Origin: Flectonema sp. DT1601
Lineage: Eukaryota > Euglenozoa > Diplonemea > Diplonemida > Diplonemidae
Direction of reading: 5' to 3'
DNA length: 64,000 nt
NCBI GenBank assembly: GCA_964019425.1
Contig: OZ025808.1
Coordinates: 1-64,000, forward strand
The first letter of the stretch is position 1; the number at the start of each line of letters is the position of its first letter. Under the pieces are notes generated by a model. The model made no database searches. It was given only the letters and a program-made list of their open reading frames with translations, and was not told the DNA's origin. The position numbers were made by a program, and so were the translations under genes. Positions 42,401 to 54,200 of the stretch are shown here, piece after piece.

Positions 42401-45400
42401 AGCAGGTCATCAACAGCTGTTTTGAGGTCGTTGCAGAATCCACAACTGCTGTTAGTCATTTGAGTAGACATCATCTTCCGGAGTCGGTCTTCGCTTTCCA
42501 ACAACGACTGCTGTTGATCGTTAGCCTGCTGCATAAGTTTCTGCTCAAGTTCAGAGATGTATGTTTCCTGTTGTGCTATTTTCTCGTTTGTTTGATCTAA
42601 TTGAACTTGAAGACCTTTTTTAATAATTTCACAAATCTCTTTCGGAGGCAACACAACAAGTTCGCTCAGTTTTATTACGGTCCCGACACTCTCCGGGTTG
42701 TCATTATCAAGTCTGATGCAGGCAGCGTGTTTACCGTCAAGCCTGACGACTGTTCCGGGTTGTGGGATTTCACCAGCAATTCCCTTTACGAGGACATCAT
42801 CTCCTTCCTTTGGATTGTTCCAAATATTTTCTGAAGCAGCAACTGTACTTTCCAGTTCCGACTCTTTCTCTTCCAACTGTGATTTGAGATCTTCCAACTG
42901 TAAGACGAGATCATTCAATTTCTGCTGAGTGTCCAGTAATTGTTTAGTGAGTTCTTCATTATTACTTGTTAAGTCAGATATCTCTTCATCTTTCTTTTTT
43001 AATATTTCATCCATTTGGTTAGCTGCTGAGACTTCTAACTCCTGAACGCGTAGCTCAGCTGCCGTCTTCTCCATTTCCATTGTTGTAATTCGGTCTTCTG
43101 CAGACTTCATGGAGTATTCACTAATTGCATCGTATGCCTTACTTGGGAGTGATGTGAATGTGTGAGGTTTTAACATTACAGTCTTCGACTCAGGGAAGTC
43201 TACGAGTGCAACGGTTGTCTTATCAGCAAGTCGTTTGTGTTCCAAAACAGTTCCCTTTTGACCGACCAAGTGAGGCATTCCCTCTAAGTCATAAGGAACA
43301 ACAATCAAATCATCAGTTGTAGCATTTGAAGAAGTGTCAGGCTGGGCTGAGTCAAGTCTTTTTGTTAAGGCTGCTGAGTTCATTCTCTCAATCTCTAACT
43401 CAGCTTCAGCATGCTGTCTTGCTGCCTGCTCATCTCTTAGAATGCAGTCGATTACTTCTTGTCGTGGCATTGATGTTATTTGATCTAATTTAAGCATCAC
43501 CATCTGTCCCTTTACATTTACTATCGCAGCAGTGCTTCCATTTTGTAAGTTTTGATGTTCGGATACTTCTCCTTTCTGAGAATTCAACTCACTGTCATGT
43601 TTGATGTCGTGAGTTACTACAATACTTCCAATTGAAGGAAGTTGTTGAACTGCTGCTGTCTTAAAGTCTCGGAGTTCTTCACGAAGCTTATCCAGCATCT
43701 GTTCAGCCTGCAGACGAGCTTCTCGATCTTCTTTTGTGAGGAAGTCACAAATCTCTTTTGGAGGTACCTTAAAAATATTCTGCGCCTTCACAAGTATCGG
43801 CGTGTCGCGGGTTTCGAATGCAACGACTGCAGCCTGACTGCCGTCTTGCAAATCTTTGAAGTCCACTACTTGCCCTCGTAGACTGTTGAGTTCTTTATTA
43901 GTCAAACCATAAGATATTACACTTGATCCTTTACTTGGGAATTCATGTGTAAAGTCTTGAGATGACTGCGACTGGTTTTGGAGAACAATCAGACGAGATT
44001 CCAGTTCTTGGATATTCTTTTTGAGTGCATTGATTTCGGCATCCTTTGGTTTGTTAATATAATTACGAACTTCTGGAGGAGGAATCCGAGAATAGTTGCT
44101 GGGCCTTAATAAGATCGTTTGACTTTCAAACTGAACAATTGTAGCGGTACTGCCGTCTGGCTGCGATTGCTGCCCAGCAACCTTTCCATCCTGTCCATTC
44201 AGTTCAGCCAGATTTCGAAGACCGTGAGCGATAACAATTTCATCATTGCTGGGTAAGTCAACTGTCGTTTTTGGTTGTGCTGCCAGTTTCTGCTCCAATG
44301 CAGCCAATTGTGTTTTCAGCTGAGCGATTGTATCCGTGTAGGGCCTGGATATGTCTCCGATAATAATATCTAAAATTGGTTTCGGAGGAACGATGGTCAT
44401 GTTCTCGCGACGTAACATGACGGGATTTGGAGCTGAGGGAAACTGAACAACAGAAACAGCTGTGCCATCAGGTAAGGCTCTTACTTCTTTAACATCTCCA
44501 GTATGACTATTAATTGATTCCATTGATAGTCCATGAGCTATTACTCTATCACCAGATACTGGGACTGGACTATAAACTACTTTATCTTGTGACAGTCCCT
44601 GAACTGGTATGATGTCACTTCCTGGCTGAGCAGCCTTTTGCTGTTCTGCTGCTTGCAGCTTTGCCTGCAGATCTCGCAACTGATTTTCCAGCTCCTTGTG
44701 TCTTCGATCACTGGCCGCAAGCTCCTCTTGCAAAGGTTTTTGTTCTTCCTGAGATTGCTGTGAAACCTGTTGGTTACTTTGCAATTCTTTTTCTAATTCA
44801 GATATCTTCTTCAGTGATTCGTCGAGCTTGTCTTGCGTCTCTTTTCGGATCATTCCGCACAACTCCTGATTTGGTATTTGGAAAATGTTCTTCGCTTTCA
44901 ACAAGACTGGCGCTTTATCAGCACCAAACTCAACCAGAACTACATTCGTACCATCTGGTAGTTGCTGCCCTTCTTTGACAAAACCCTTTTGCCCGTTTAA
45001 GGCGGCCATGTTGTTGAGACTGTGGGCAAATATCTCAGCTCCCATTGGAGGAAGTTCTTCTGGAACAGGTGCCGTGCGAAGAGTTTCGAGTTCTTTTTGA
45101 AGAGATGCGACCTCTCGGCGAGACTGACGGAGGTCATTAAACTTTTCCCTTAAAGTATCAGTTACCAAGTCAGCTCGTTGGGTTGCTTCAGACAACTGGG
45201 CCTGTAGTCTGCTGATGGTCTCAAAGTCAATCAGTTTTTCGCGATTGTTAGTGTTGGAGTTTGGGGCTGCAGCAAGTTTCCACATCTGATAAGCTACGCG
45301 TTTGTTGTCATGTCTGGTGCTCTTCGAAAGATGAGATAACAGTCTGGAGTTTGTTTGCTCCTTTTGATGTTGAAGATGAATAGCGTGAATCGAATTAAGC

Positions 45401-46851
45401 TGCTCAGCCATTATTTCTAATCGGCAAACCTTCTCTCTGTACTCCGACTCAATAATCGAACTGAGTTTCATTGAATTTGCTATCGCTTCAGATGCGAGGC
45501 TTCTGATCTCCTTGGCAGCATCAAACACGAGTTGTGTTCTGGTTTCAGCTTCCGCAGTTTCGAACTCGCGCAATATTTCAAGATCTTCGGGTGACATTCC
45601 TTTTTCTTTTGATCCGTTTAGTGCTTCCATCCATCTGGTTCTGTCGTAGTCATCGTGTGCTTTTAGTATAAAAGTCTCTCTTGTTTGTCCAACAGCGTTG
45701 ACAGTGAAGCTACGACTATCTCCCTCAATAGCCCTAGCCTCACAACCTTTTGATAAGTCAACACGAGACTTCTCTTCGTAGTAGTAAAGTGTTGTTCCTC
45801 TGAGTGCGAAGTATCGATCATCCCATCCTTTTGTCAGAGCACTCGGCTTTTGCTTTGAAAGGTATCCCTCTTCGATTAGTGTTGGTAGCTCTCTGTTTCT
45901 CTTCTTCCCTGAAAACGCAGCCGAAGCCTTCAAACTTGCCTTGTGCGCCACAACAAACGCACATGTCGGAACATGTTTCGAATGCTCATTCCACGGCACA
46001 TCATTTGGTGACCACTGAACTAAAGAATATCCGCATGTGAAGCACGTACATCGGTCAGGATCTTTTTGTGATGGGTTGTGGTAGAATCCAGAGCGGGCAA
46101 GCTCTTTTGGGTTTACTTTAGCTGACTGGAGATGATTCGGCCAACTAGCAAAGGTAGAATACCTATCTTGGTAAGTAACCATCCCGGTTAATGTTTGAAT
46201 GACGGGGGTGTCACTGCGACGAACACGAGTCTTTCCGGAGCTTTTGCGAGAAGCTCCAGATCTGTCGGACATTATAGAAGATCGTCTAGACATCCCAGTA
46301 TTCATTCTTACCATTGATCCTGATGGTGATCTTGGAGAAGTTGGTGTTGGTGGAGGTAAAGATCCTCTCACACTACCTGCTTTACTCCCCGAAGGTGATG
46401 ACTGCACCTGCGTCCCACTTGCTGGTGACGATACACTTGTCACATTGCCAGGCCTCAATGCGACTAATCCGTGTGGAGGTCCAAAGTCAACAACAATTCT
46501 CTTACTCCCTTCTGCATTTGCTTTATAAGTTTCAACCCTCCCTCTGACTCCATTTAAATGAGATTGAGTTTTGAGTCCGACGGCTTCGACTTCCGATTGA
46601 ATTGGAAATTTTGTTTCAACGCTGCGGTCTTTTGACGGGCTCGCTGGTTCCGATGTTTTTGGTAATTCGATGATCTTTAAATTAGCCGGTTTTAACATGA
46701 ACACCCCATGTGGTTCTTGGAACTGAATTAGTGGAAGAACTACTTCTCCATTTTGCTGGTGGCGGATGACGGTACCTCTCAATCCATTTAGAAAGGCGCT
46801 GTTGTTCAGTCCGTTTGCCTCAATGACAGCACCAACTGGTGGTATAGACAT
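39424..46851 (-). CDS. Giant BIR-PH-EF-hand coiled-coil protein with nine 'LNG' repeats
   Basis: Three exons, 46851-41089, 41019-40937 and 40873-39424, with introns of 69 and 63 bp (both GTATG...CAG) and consistent phases, give 2431 residues. Two 'A-x-GL...LNG-x-G-x-V' repeats open the protein (8-62, 87-140). A BIR domain follows at 231-299 with zinc ligands C270, C273, H290 and C297 in exact CX2CX16HX6C spacing. A PH domain spans about 327-413. Seven more LNG-type repeats alternate with coiled coils between about 600 and 1400. The middle exon encodes an EF-hand loop (DQDRNGRWSLEE) and the next a weaker one (DADNFGLTLSD). The last 470 residues are mainly coiled coil. A scaffold role at membranes with calcium input is inference. 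Confidence 0.87.
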
Positions 46852-48059
46852 CCGTACTAGTTATAGTGATTCAGATAACTGATTTCATCTACTGTTTTAT
46901 ATCACTGTGAGAAAACAAAATACTTCGATACTTTCGTCTAATCTATGAACATAAGCAAAGTCAGCTACTCACATTTTATTTAAACCGTTACTGAAAGTTA
47001 TAATCAATTGTTTACATCACCAAACATATCATCAAAGAACACAAACGTATTGTAATCGCGTTTTTCAGATGTATCTTCTTAGCTGTTCGATCAATATTAG
47101 GGGAGAACAGAATGAAATGCCGGCATATAAAAATAATTTTAGGCAGATGAAGAGCAGGTCACCAACAGAATAATGCGATGCGTGCTGCTGTTTAGAAGCG
47201 GTAATACAACAAGCGTGGACTGTTCTCTCCAACGCCACAAACAAAGTAACAAAACGAAGGCAAACAACGACAAGGAGATGGAAATCTACGTGTCGTCGTA
47301 ACCTTTGAAGTCAAATCAAGTCAGGAAGACAGGATTGCTCTAAAAGGTGTAATTAGTAGTCAAGTGTAATAGCTGTGTGCAGGGACTTGTAAATTAATAA
47401 AAAGGGGGGTTAACTGTTCGAGTTTGTACGTAAAATACAAATGTATTGTATCATAAACAACATAACGATAATTTAACATTAGTTCTGAGATACAGTTGAC
47501 TAAAGGTAATGTTAGTGTAGTTGTACTTCATCAATACTCTGCGATTGACGTAAATACTTTACATTATAATAAATGTTTCTAACTTAGCTGCATACATATC
47601 TCTTTTTCCGTGTTGTCATTCAGTGCAGGAATCGAGTTATTCAATTTCGAATTAATCGTGAGCCCTGAGAAACCAAAACCAGGGTATAATGTAATAGAGT
47701 GTGGGTTTCACGAAAAAGGAGGGAAAAAAAAAGTTTTCACCCAGAAAAAGAAACCTAGGCGGTTGACAATGTTCCAAAGTCTTGAAAGATACAACACACG
47801 CTATGGGGTCTGGGATGAGGATACCTGTCACTGGATGTGATAGAAAATATAAGGAAAAGGTTTAATGATTAGAGTATATTTAAGAAAAAAGAAATAATTG
47901 GTATCAGAGTTGACTAAAATAACATCAGTAATGAAAACAATGGGGAGGGGGGACTTGGATAAATAAATCAAGGGGGGGACTTGGATAAATAAATCAAGGG
48001 GGGGGGGCACTGTAAAGTAAAGAAATCTCTCATGTGAGATTACAGTAACTTTGATGATA
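46852..48059. other. Intergenic, no gene seen
   Basis: AT-rich with short frames only. It includes the tandem repeat described at 47946-48007. Confidence 0.4.
47946..48007. repeat. Short tandem repeat
   Basis: Two copies of a G-run followed by ACTTGGATAAATAAATCAA, then a third G-run. It lies about 55 bp downstream of the stop of the CorA-like gene. Confidence 0.85.
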
Positions 48060-50346
48060 CTAATCATCGATACTCGATGAGAAACTGACATTATCATTAT
48101 CTCGAGAGGGCACAGAGTCTGATGCCGCAGAAGTACCTGCACAGAGAAGTACAACTGAGCGTCGTTTTGCCGTATTCTTTCCAGACTCTAAGTCAGGAAT
48201 ATTCATTCCTGGTTCTTTTCCCTTCAGTCTCATTGCCGTAAGTCTTCTGAATGCGATGTAACCAACCAGTGCGAAGTATAATAAAGTCAAAACCCAAAAA
48301 TATATATAACCAAACTCCCAATGCAGCTCAGGCATACTATCAAAATTCATACCATAAATACTGGATACAAACTGAGCAGGCATAAATAATGTTGAAGCCA
48401 CAGTTAGAATACCAAGTGTGTCATTAAGCATTCTATCATTGTATCTGTTGTAATCTTCATTTAATGACTTACACATGTCTCTTAGTTGGTGGATGTCGTC
48501 GAGTGCTTGATCCATTGTCTCACCTGTGTCTTGAAGGTACATTTTACAATCATCACCAAGACTCTTTTCTTCTAATAGTTGTCTGAGTAAGTGTCTCATT
48601 GGTCTGACATTTCTGTGGAGTTCAGACAGTTCCATTATTACCTGGTTGTGATTGTGATTAGGTTGGATTGGAAACTAGTCGGGTGAATAATAATAATAAA
48701 AATAAATTTAAAAGAATACAAACCCCCGACAACTCATTAAGATGACATCGAGGAAAGGCAACCTGCTGCTCGCTGAGGAGCTCGTGGAAATAAGTTAGTC
48801 GAGACCTGTTTTGTTTTGTTTTCTAACTAAACCGTGAACCTCCGACATACAACAGAATAACAGTAAGGAGTACACACCTGTATGCTTGAGTTATTGGACG
48901 TAATTCAAGTAAACATGTTTCTAATAATTCGTAAAGTAAGAAGTCAACTTTGTACTCTCGAGATCTAGTTTGAGATTTCACAATTCTGGTGTTGATGAAT
49001 TCCCAAATTGATTGCTCGTAGTCTTTAGCAACTCCCAGTTTTTCAGAAGCTGGTTGTGGTCCCTGAACTACAGAAATAATAGTATCCCACTTAGGATTCC
49101 CGCTGACAAAAAACACCACCCGAGATGACTGATAAGCAACCCTCGGCTCTGTCTGCGTTAAAAAGAAGTACGTCAAACTTATGAAAAAGTGATCTCCATA
49201 TTTTTCAACTTTTGTAGAACTGTCAATCCCGTCATAGATGCCAAGAGCCGCTTCAATTCCAAGAGGATGCAAGTGATATTTAACAGCGAATAATAACAAC
49301 ACTACTTGAGAAACACGTGAGATATGAATCCATCGATTATAATTACTATTTCGATGACCAAAAAAGAATTCCGCCGCGTTGTTTAGTGTGTCAACAGTTG
49401 CCTCCTCAGGACAGTAGTCAAGAATTGATATATTCTTAAAGGCTTCATTCTTACCTTCTGTTCTGAAACTTATTAAATGAGCCATTTTTAGTGAAGTCAT
49501 GCAAGCCTCGAATTCCGGGATGTAGATTTTGTAGTCGTTGTTAAGATCGACTGTTTTGAATATGTCGCGAAGTCGTCTTTCAAGAGAATTAAATCCTTGG
49601 TGTCGTAGAGCACTTCCTAATTCTGATAAACCCATTTGACCATCACCATCTCTATCAAATCTATTAAATAATTGAACAAGTCTAGCTGGAGTCATATCGT
49701 AGTGATTATCGATTACAATGTCAATAACAACTGGTTCTGCTGCTACTTGGAAATCACCCCATTGAAATAATCCATTTACACATCCATCACCGTCTTTTGA
49801 TTCATCATTTACAAAGAAACCCATCCACAAATTATTGTCATTCCTAATAGCTTCTAGCTGTCGGTAATACTGTGCCCATTGTTGTTGAGTTCCAGGGATG
49901 ACTCCCTTTTTGTGAAGAGTTCCCCACATGTGGTGACGTATTGGATCTTGTTCTGATAAGAAGGTGCATCCTCCTTGCTTTCTAGATTGCTGACGTCTTA
50001 CAGAAGAACCTCTATATAATAATACAGAAGAACATTCGCTTGTCTTACGAGAAGAGTTTATTGTTGGTGATGAAGGAGTTTCATCTTCCACGTTAAAGCC
50101 TTCAATGCTGTTCATAATTCGAAGTCGATCACCAACTGTTCTGATTCCCATGTGACGCAATTCATTAATGTTCATTGCGCAGAGTGCCTCTCCGTCAATC
50201 TCTTCACGGAAGAATGTACTACCGTAGTCATCCGATAAATTTAATTTTGTAATCCAACTCGACGTCTGTTCTTTGGTCCACATCCTCATCCCAACTGTTG
50301 GGTACGCCATGACACTGCCATCGGCTGGTACTTCAAGTCCGTACAT
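48060..50346 (-). CDS. CorA-type Mg2+ transporter with SAM and EF-hand domains
   Basis: Three exons, 50346-48851, 48805-48724 and 48641-48060, with introns of 45 bp (GTATGT...ACAG) and 82 bp (GTTTGT...CCAG), give 719 residues. The small middle exon supplies [14 protein letters not shown], which completes the CorA cytoplasmic domain. Residues 22-85 form a SAM domain. Two EF-hand loops lie at 231-242 ([12 protein letters not shown], canonical) and 267-278 ([12 protein letters not shown]). The transporter signature YGMN (GMN at about 623-625) is followed by two membrane helices ([18 protein letters not shown] is the second). GMN is the selectivity filter of CorA/Mrs2 channels. Calcium sensing coupled to magnesium or cation flux is inference. 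A 43 bp 5' UTR intron (50416-50374) is possible. Confidence 0.9.
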
Positions 50347-50453
50347 GTCACCTGTACATAAGCCTTCTTGTTTCTGTTAGAGAAGAATATTTATTTTTAA
50401 AAAAAATCTAAATTACCTTCAACCTGAGCAATTGTCACAAGTTCCACAATTTG

Positions 50454-50488
<35 letters not shown>

Positions 50489-51240
50489 AAGTACTTTTCT
50501 CTTGTTAATTCATGAGTTTTTTTGAACATAACAGAATTTTTTTTTTTTTTTTTTTCCATTATAAAAATCTCCTCCTTCGTTTTCTTTTCTGAAGAAGCAA
50601 CCAAAACAATGAACTGCGACTGTCTTTTATTTGATATATTTTCAATCAATTTAGTGAGCAAAAAAAATCCTAAACCACTACAGAAAGAGCTCTCTTTACG
50701 CACACATGTCGTAAAATTCACAACTGTAGCCGTTGATTAGAAGATAAAAAGGGGGGGGGAAGGTGAGAAATAGTATATAACTTTAAGTACTCAAGAAAAG
50801 TAATAAGGCTAAACCGAGAAGTATGACAGTAAAGGGGGAAAAGAAGAAGAAGAAGAAAGAAAAAGAAAGAAAAAAAAGAATCAGCACAAACAAACCATTT
50901 TTGTTAAAAAAGGGTTTCAGAAAGAAAAAAAAAACCAATTTGGGAGGGGATAAATTGAATTCAATAATAAGAAATAAAATAAAATTGGGAAGACTTCACT
51001 CACAAACCCGCAAAAGAGACTTTAGTGCAATTCTTTTAGACAAAATTGATAAATAAATGTTTCTCATACTCTGTCAGCATATAATCGCTTTATTATTTTG
51101 TATCCCCTCTCGGAAAAGAAACACACCAACACAAAGGGATATTCACAAATGAATAATAATAAAAAAAAAAAAAAGGAAAATAATCATAAAATCAATTCTA
51201 TGAAATGCTGTCAGATACATCCGAACAGTAATAAGACCTC
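50347..51240. other. Intergenic with homopolymer runs
   Basis: Two T-runs of about 30 and 23 bases (50455-50483, 50537-50556), then A/G-rich low-complexity sequence. The T-runs may be tails of small retroposed sequences, but no body is recognisable. No gene seen. Confidence 0.4.
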
Positions 51241-54200
51241 CTACATGGTATTCGGACTCGGTGATTTCACCGGAGGAAGAAAACTTTTTATAGAAGCAGC
51301 TCCATGAGACACATACGAAGCTGCAGAAGGAGAGAAGTGAGCTTTAATATTACGGTGAACTGAAGAATACTCATCCGTGTATTCAGACCTAGCAACCGAT
51401 TGATGAGGTGAGTGTACAGATTTCGGACTCCCAGCATTGACTGGTTTAATCCCAAGTCTTTCCATCTCTGACATTGGTAATCTCAAACTATTACGAGGAG
51501 GTAGAGTTGATGACGTAGGGTTATCAGAAGCCCCATGTAAAGGACCTTGATTTGATAGTACTCTTGTTGAGAAGTGAAGGACGTGATTGTTTTGTGACAC
51601 TCCCATTGAACTCTCTGCTGTGCATCCAACTCTGTAATGAGAGTTCAGAATTAAATTATCCATTCTAAAACTACACTTCGTAGTTGATCCTAAACAGACA
51701 GGTTTCTCACTGTAACTCGCACTTAAATAAACTTTATATAAAACATTAGTATGACTTCTCCAGTTTTCAGGCTTTCTCCATTTCAGAGTAGCTGAAGACT
51801 CTTTGAGATTTATTATTTTAAGTTGTGTTGGAGGTTGTGGAACTGACGGAGCATGAAAGTGTGCGACAGGACTGTACTGCGACCACAGGTGACCATCCTG
51901 GTTGGGGTTTGTTGTTTTCTTCTTTTCAAAGTAATACCAATACAATACAATACAATACAATAAGAATACTAAGAATACAATACAATACAATACAATACAA
52001 TACAATACAATACAATACAATACAATACAATACAATACAATACAATACAATACAATACAATACAATACAATACAATACAATACAATACAATACAATACAA
52101 TACAATACAATACAATACAATACAATACAATACAATACAATACAATACAATACAATACAATAAGAATACATACCCCATTAACATCTTGATCATCAGTAAG
52201 CTGTTGATGTTCTTTACAAACTTTAACTTTAAAGAGACATTTATGAACTGGTTCTGTCAACTCCAAACGAATTGAAGTACTGCGAAGGAGTCCAACAGGT
52301 TGGAACACACCTTGATCGATACCAGAACCACTTTTTGGTTTATGACCACTTGTGTAAGCCATCTCAACGCAGTATAAATATTTAACATTTTCTCTGTTAC
52401 GACGCTGATGCCAAGAGAGTGAAATAACATTTCCTCGACGTTCATCGAGAACTGGTTTGGCAGGGGCTGCTGGAAGTGTTTCAAACTCAATAACATCTTG
52501 CCATTCTCTCCATTCTTGGTTAGCATCAATCTCACGAGCCTTGACATGATAATTAGAATCAATTGTTAAGTCATCAAGTGTGAGAAGTGTTGACGTGTCG
52601 AGATCTAATTTAAAAGTACTCGGACTGGGCATGTTATTTATCGACAGTTGCAACTCTGATTCAGACTGCCTCCAAACTAACAGTGAGGGATCATTTACTT
52701 TTTGTGGTTCTCTCCAGACAAGAACAGAAACACAATTTTCTCCAACCTCAGTAACCCGAGCGGATAACTCAGGCAGTGTGAGTATTGGTATTGCATTGCT
52801 CCAGAGACCCCAACGTTCATCATCATAACAGACTCTAACTGTAACGGTATATTGCGTGTTAACTTGTAAGTTTGTTACTGTCCAGGTAGATGCATTTGGG
52901 TTATTAATAATAATGTCTTGACAAGGCTTTCCTTTCTTTTTATCATGTTCTGCAACCATTAACTGATATTGATATATTGCTGTAGCAGCATCACCAGCTG
53001 CGTACCCAGTATCCCAATCTACAACACAATGAGTGCTACCAACTCCTCTAACATTTAAAGATATTTGTTTTAGAGTACAGAGTTCTGCTTTAGCTGACCA
53101 GGCTCCCCATAAAAGTGTTTCAGGTTGGTCTTCAGAATAGTATGTTAGTTTAGAAATATCGTAACCATTATTATACATTGCCCTCACAGTTACAGCATAT
53201 GATGAGTGTGGTTGCAAACAGTCAATCTTTGATGTTGTGTTCTTATTGTCTTCACCATCGCAGTCTATCCGTCTTCTAAATACAAAAGGTTGGTTTATTC
53301 TTTTCTCAGACTTTTCGTTACTCTCATCAGGTGTGCTGTCGGTGTCAGTTTTATCTCCGCCAGTTATGACAACTTCGTAGCGAATGTCTCCGCCGTCCGG
53401 GTACTTTGTGATTCTCTCGAGTTCGAGAAGTTGTAGTTCCTGTCGTTTTATGAGCTGTTTTTGTTGTAATTGCTGTTGCTGTTGGAGTTTTAAAAACTGT
53501 TTGAGTTTGGTTGCGTTCGTTGACGGGGATGTCGCCAGAGATGAAATCGCTTCCTCATCTTGCTGTGAAAGGAATTCACGTTCAAATGCGCCACCGTCGT
53601 CTTCATCTCCCTGCAATGCATCAATCTCATCCTGCAACAGTCGTTGTTGTTGAGCGAATTCCGCCTGCTGTTGTTGTTGCTGTTCTCGAAGTTGGACAGC
53701 AATTCGTCGTTGTAGCATCCGCTGCCACTTCAGATGTACAAACGTTTCTCCAATTCTACTGACCTCAACAGTAACAGGTGGAAGTGTACAGCAATAAATT
53801 GGTTCGCACCAAACTCCAAATGCTCCTCCCGAATAGCAGGGACGTAAACAAACTTCGTATTGGATATTCGGTGCTAGGTCATCCAAACGAAAGTGATTTG
53901 GTGTTGCTGGGAGAGTCTTTGTAATCGTCTTTCTATCTTTTCCAACCGTCGAGACTGTCAGTTCACAAGACTGAGCAATTGCGAGTTCAACAGCCCCGTT
54001 AGCCTGAGTGTCGACATCGCGTGTTGATGACTTTCTTGATGTTATTAATCCGTTTTGACTCTCACTTTTATTTAGAAGACCAACATTTCTCTCCCAGGAA
54101 AGGAACAAACACTCTTCTCCGATTAGATTGATATTTGCAATCATACTTGGCTGAGTTGTGAAGGTAACGCCTTGAGACCAGGCACCCCAACTGTTCTCTG

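Noticed and set aside
47610-47840. Small frame of 76 residues
   Set aside because: Low-complexity composition, no homology signal, isolated in an intergenic region on the opposite strand.
51926-52193. C-I-V-L-Y and N-T-I-Q-Y repeat proteins on both strands
   Set aside because: They are the readings of an AATAC microsatellite inside an intron, not independent genes.
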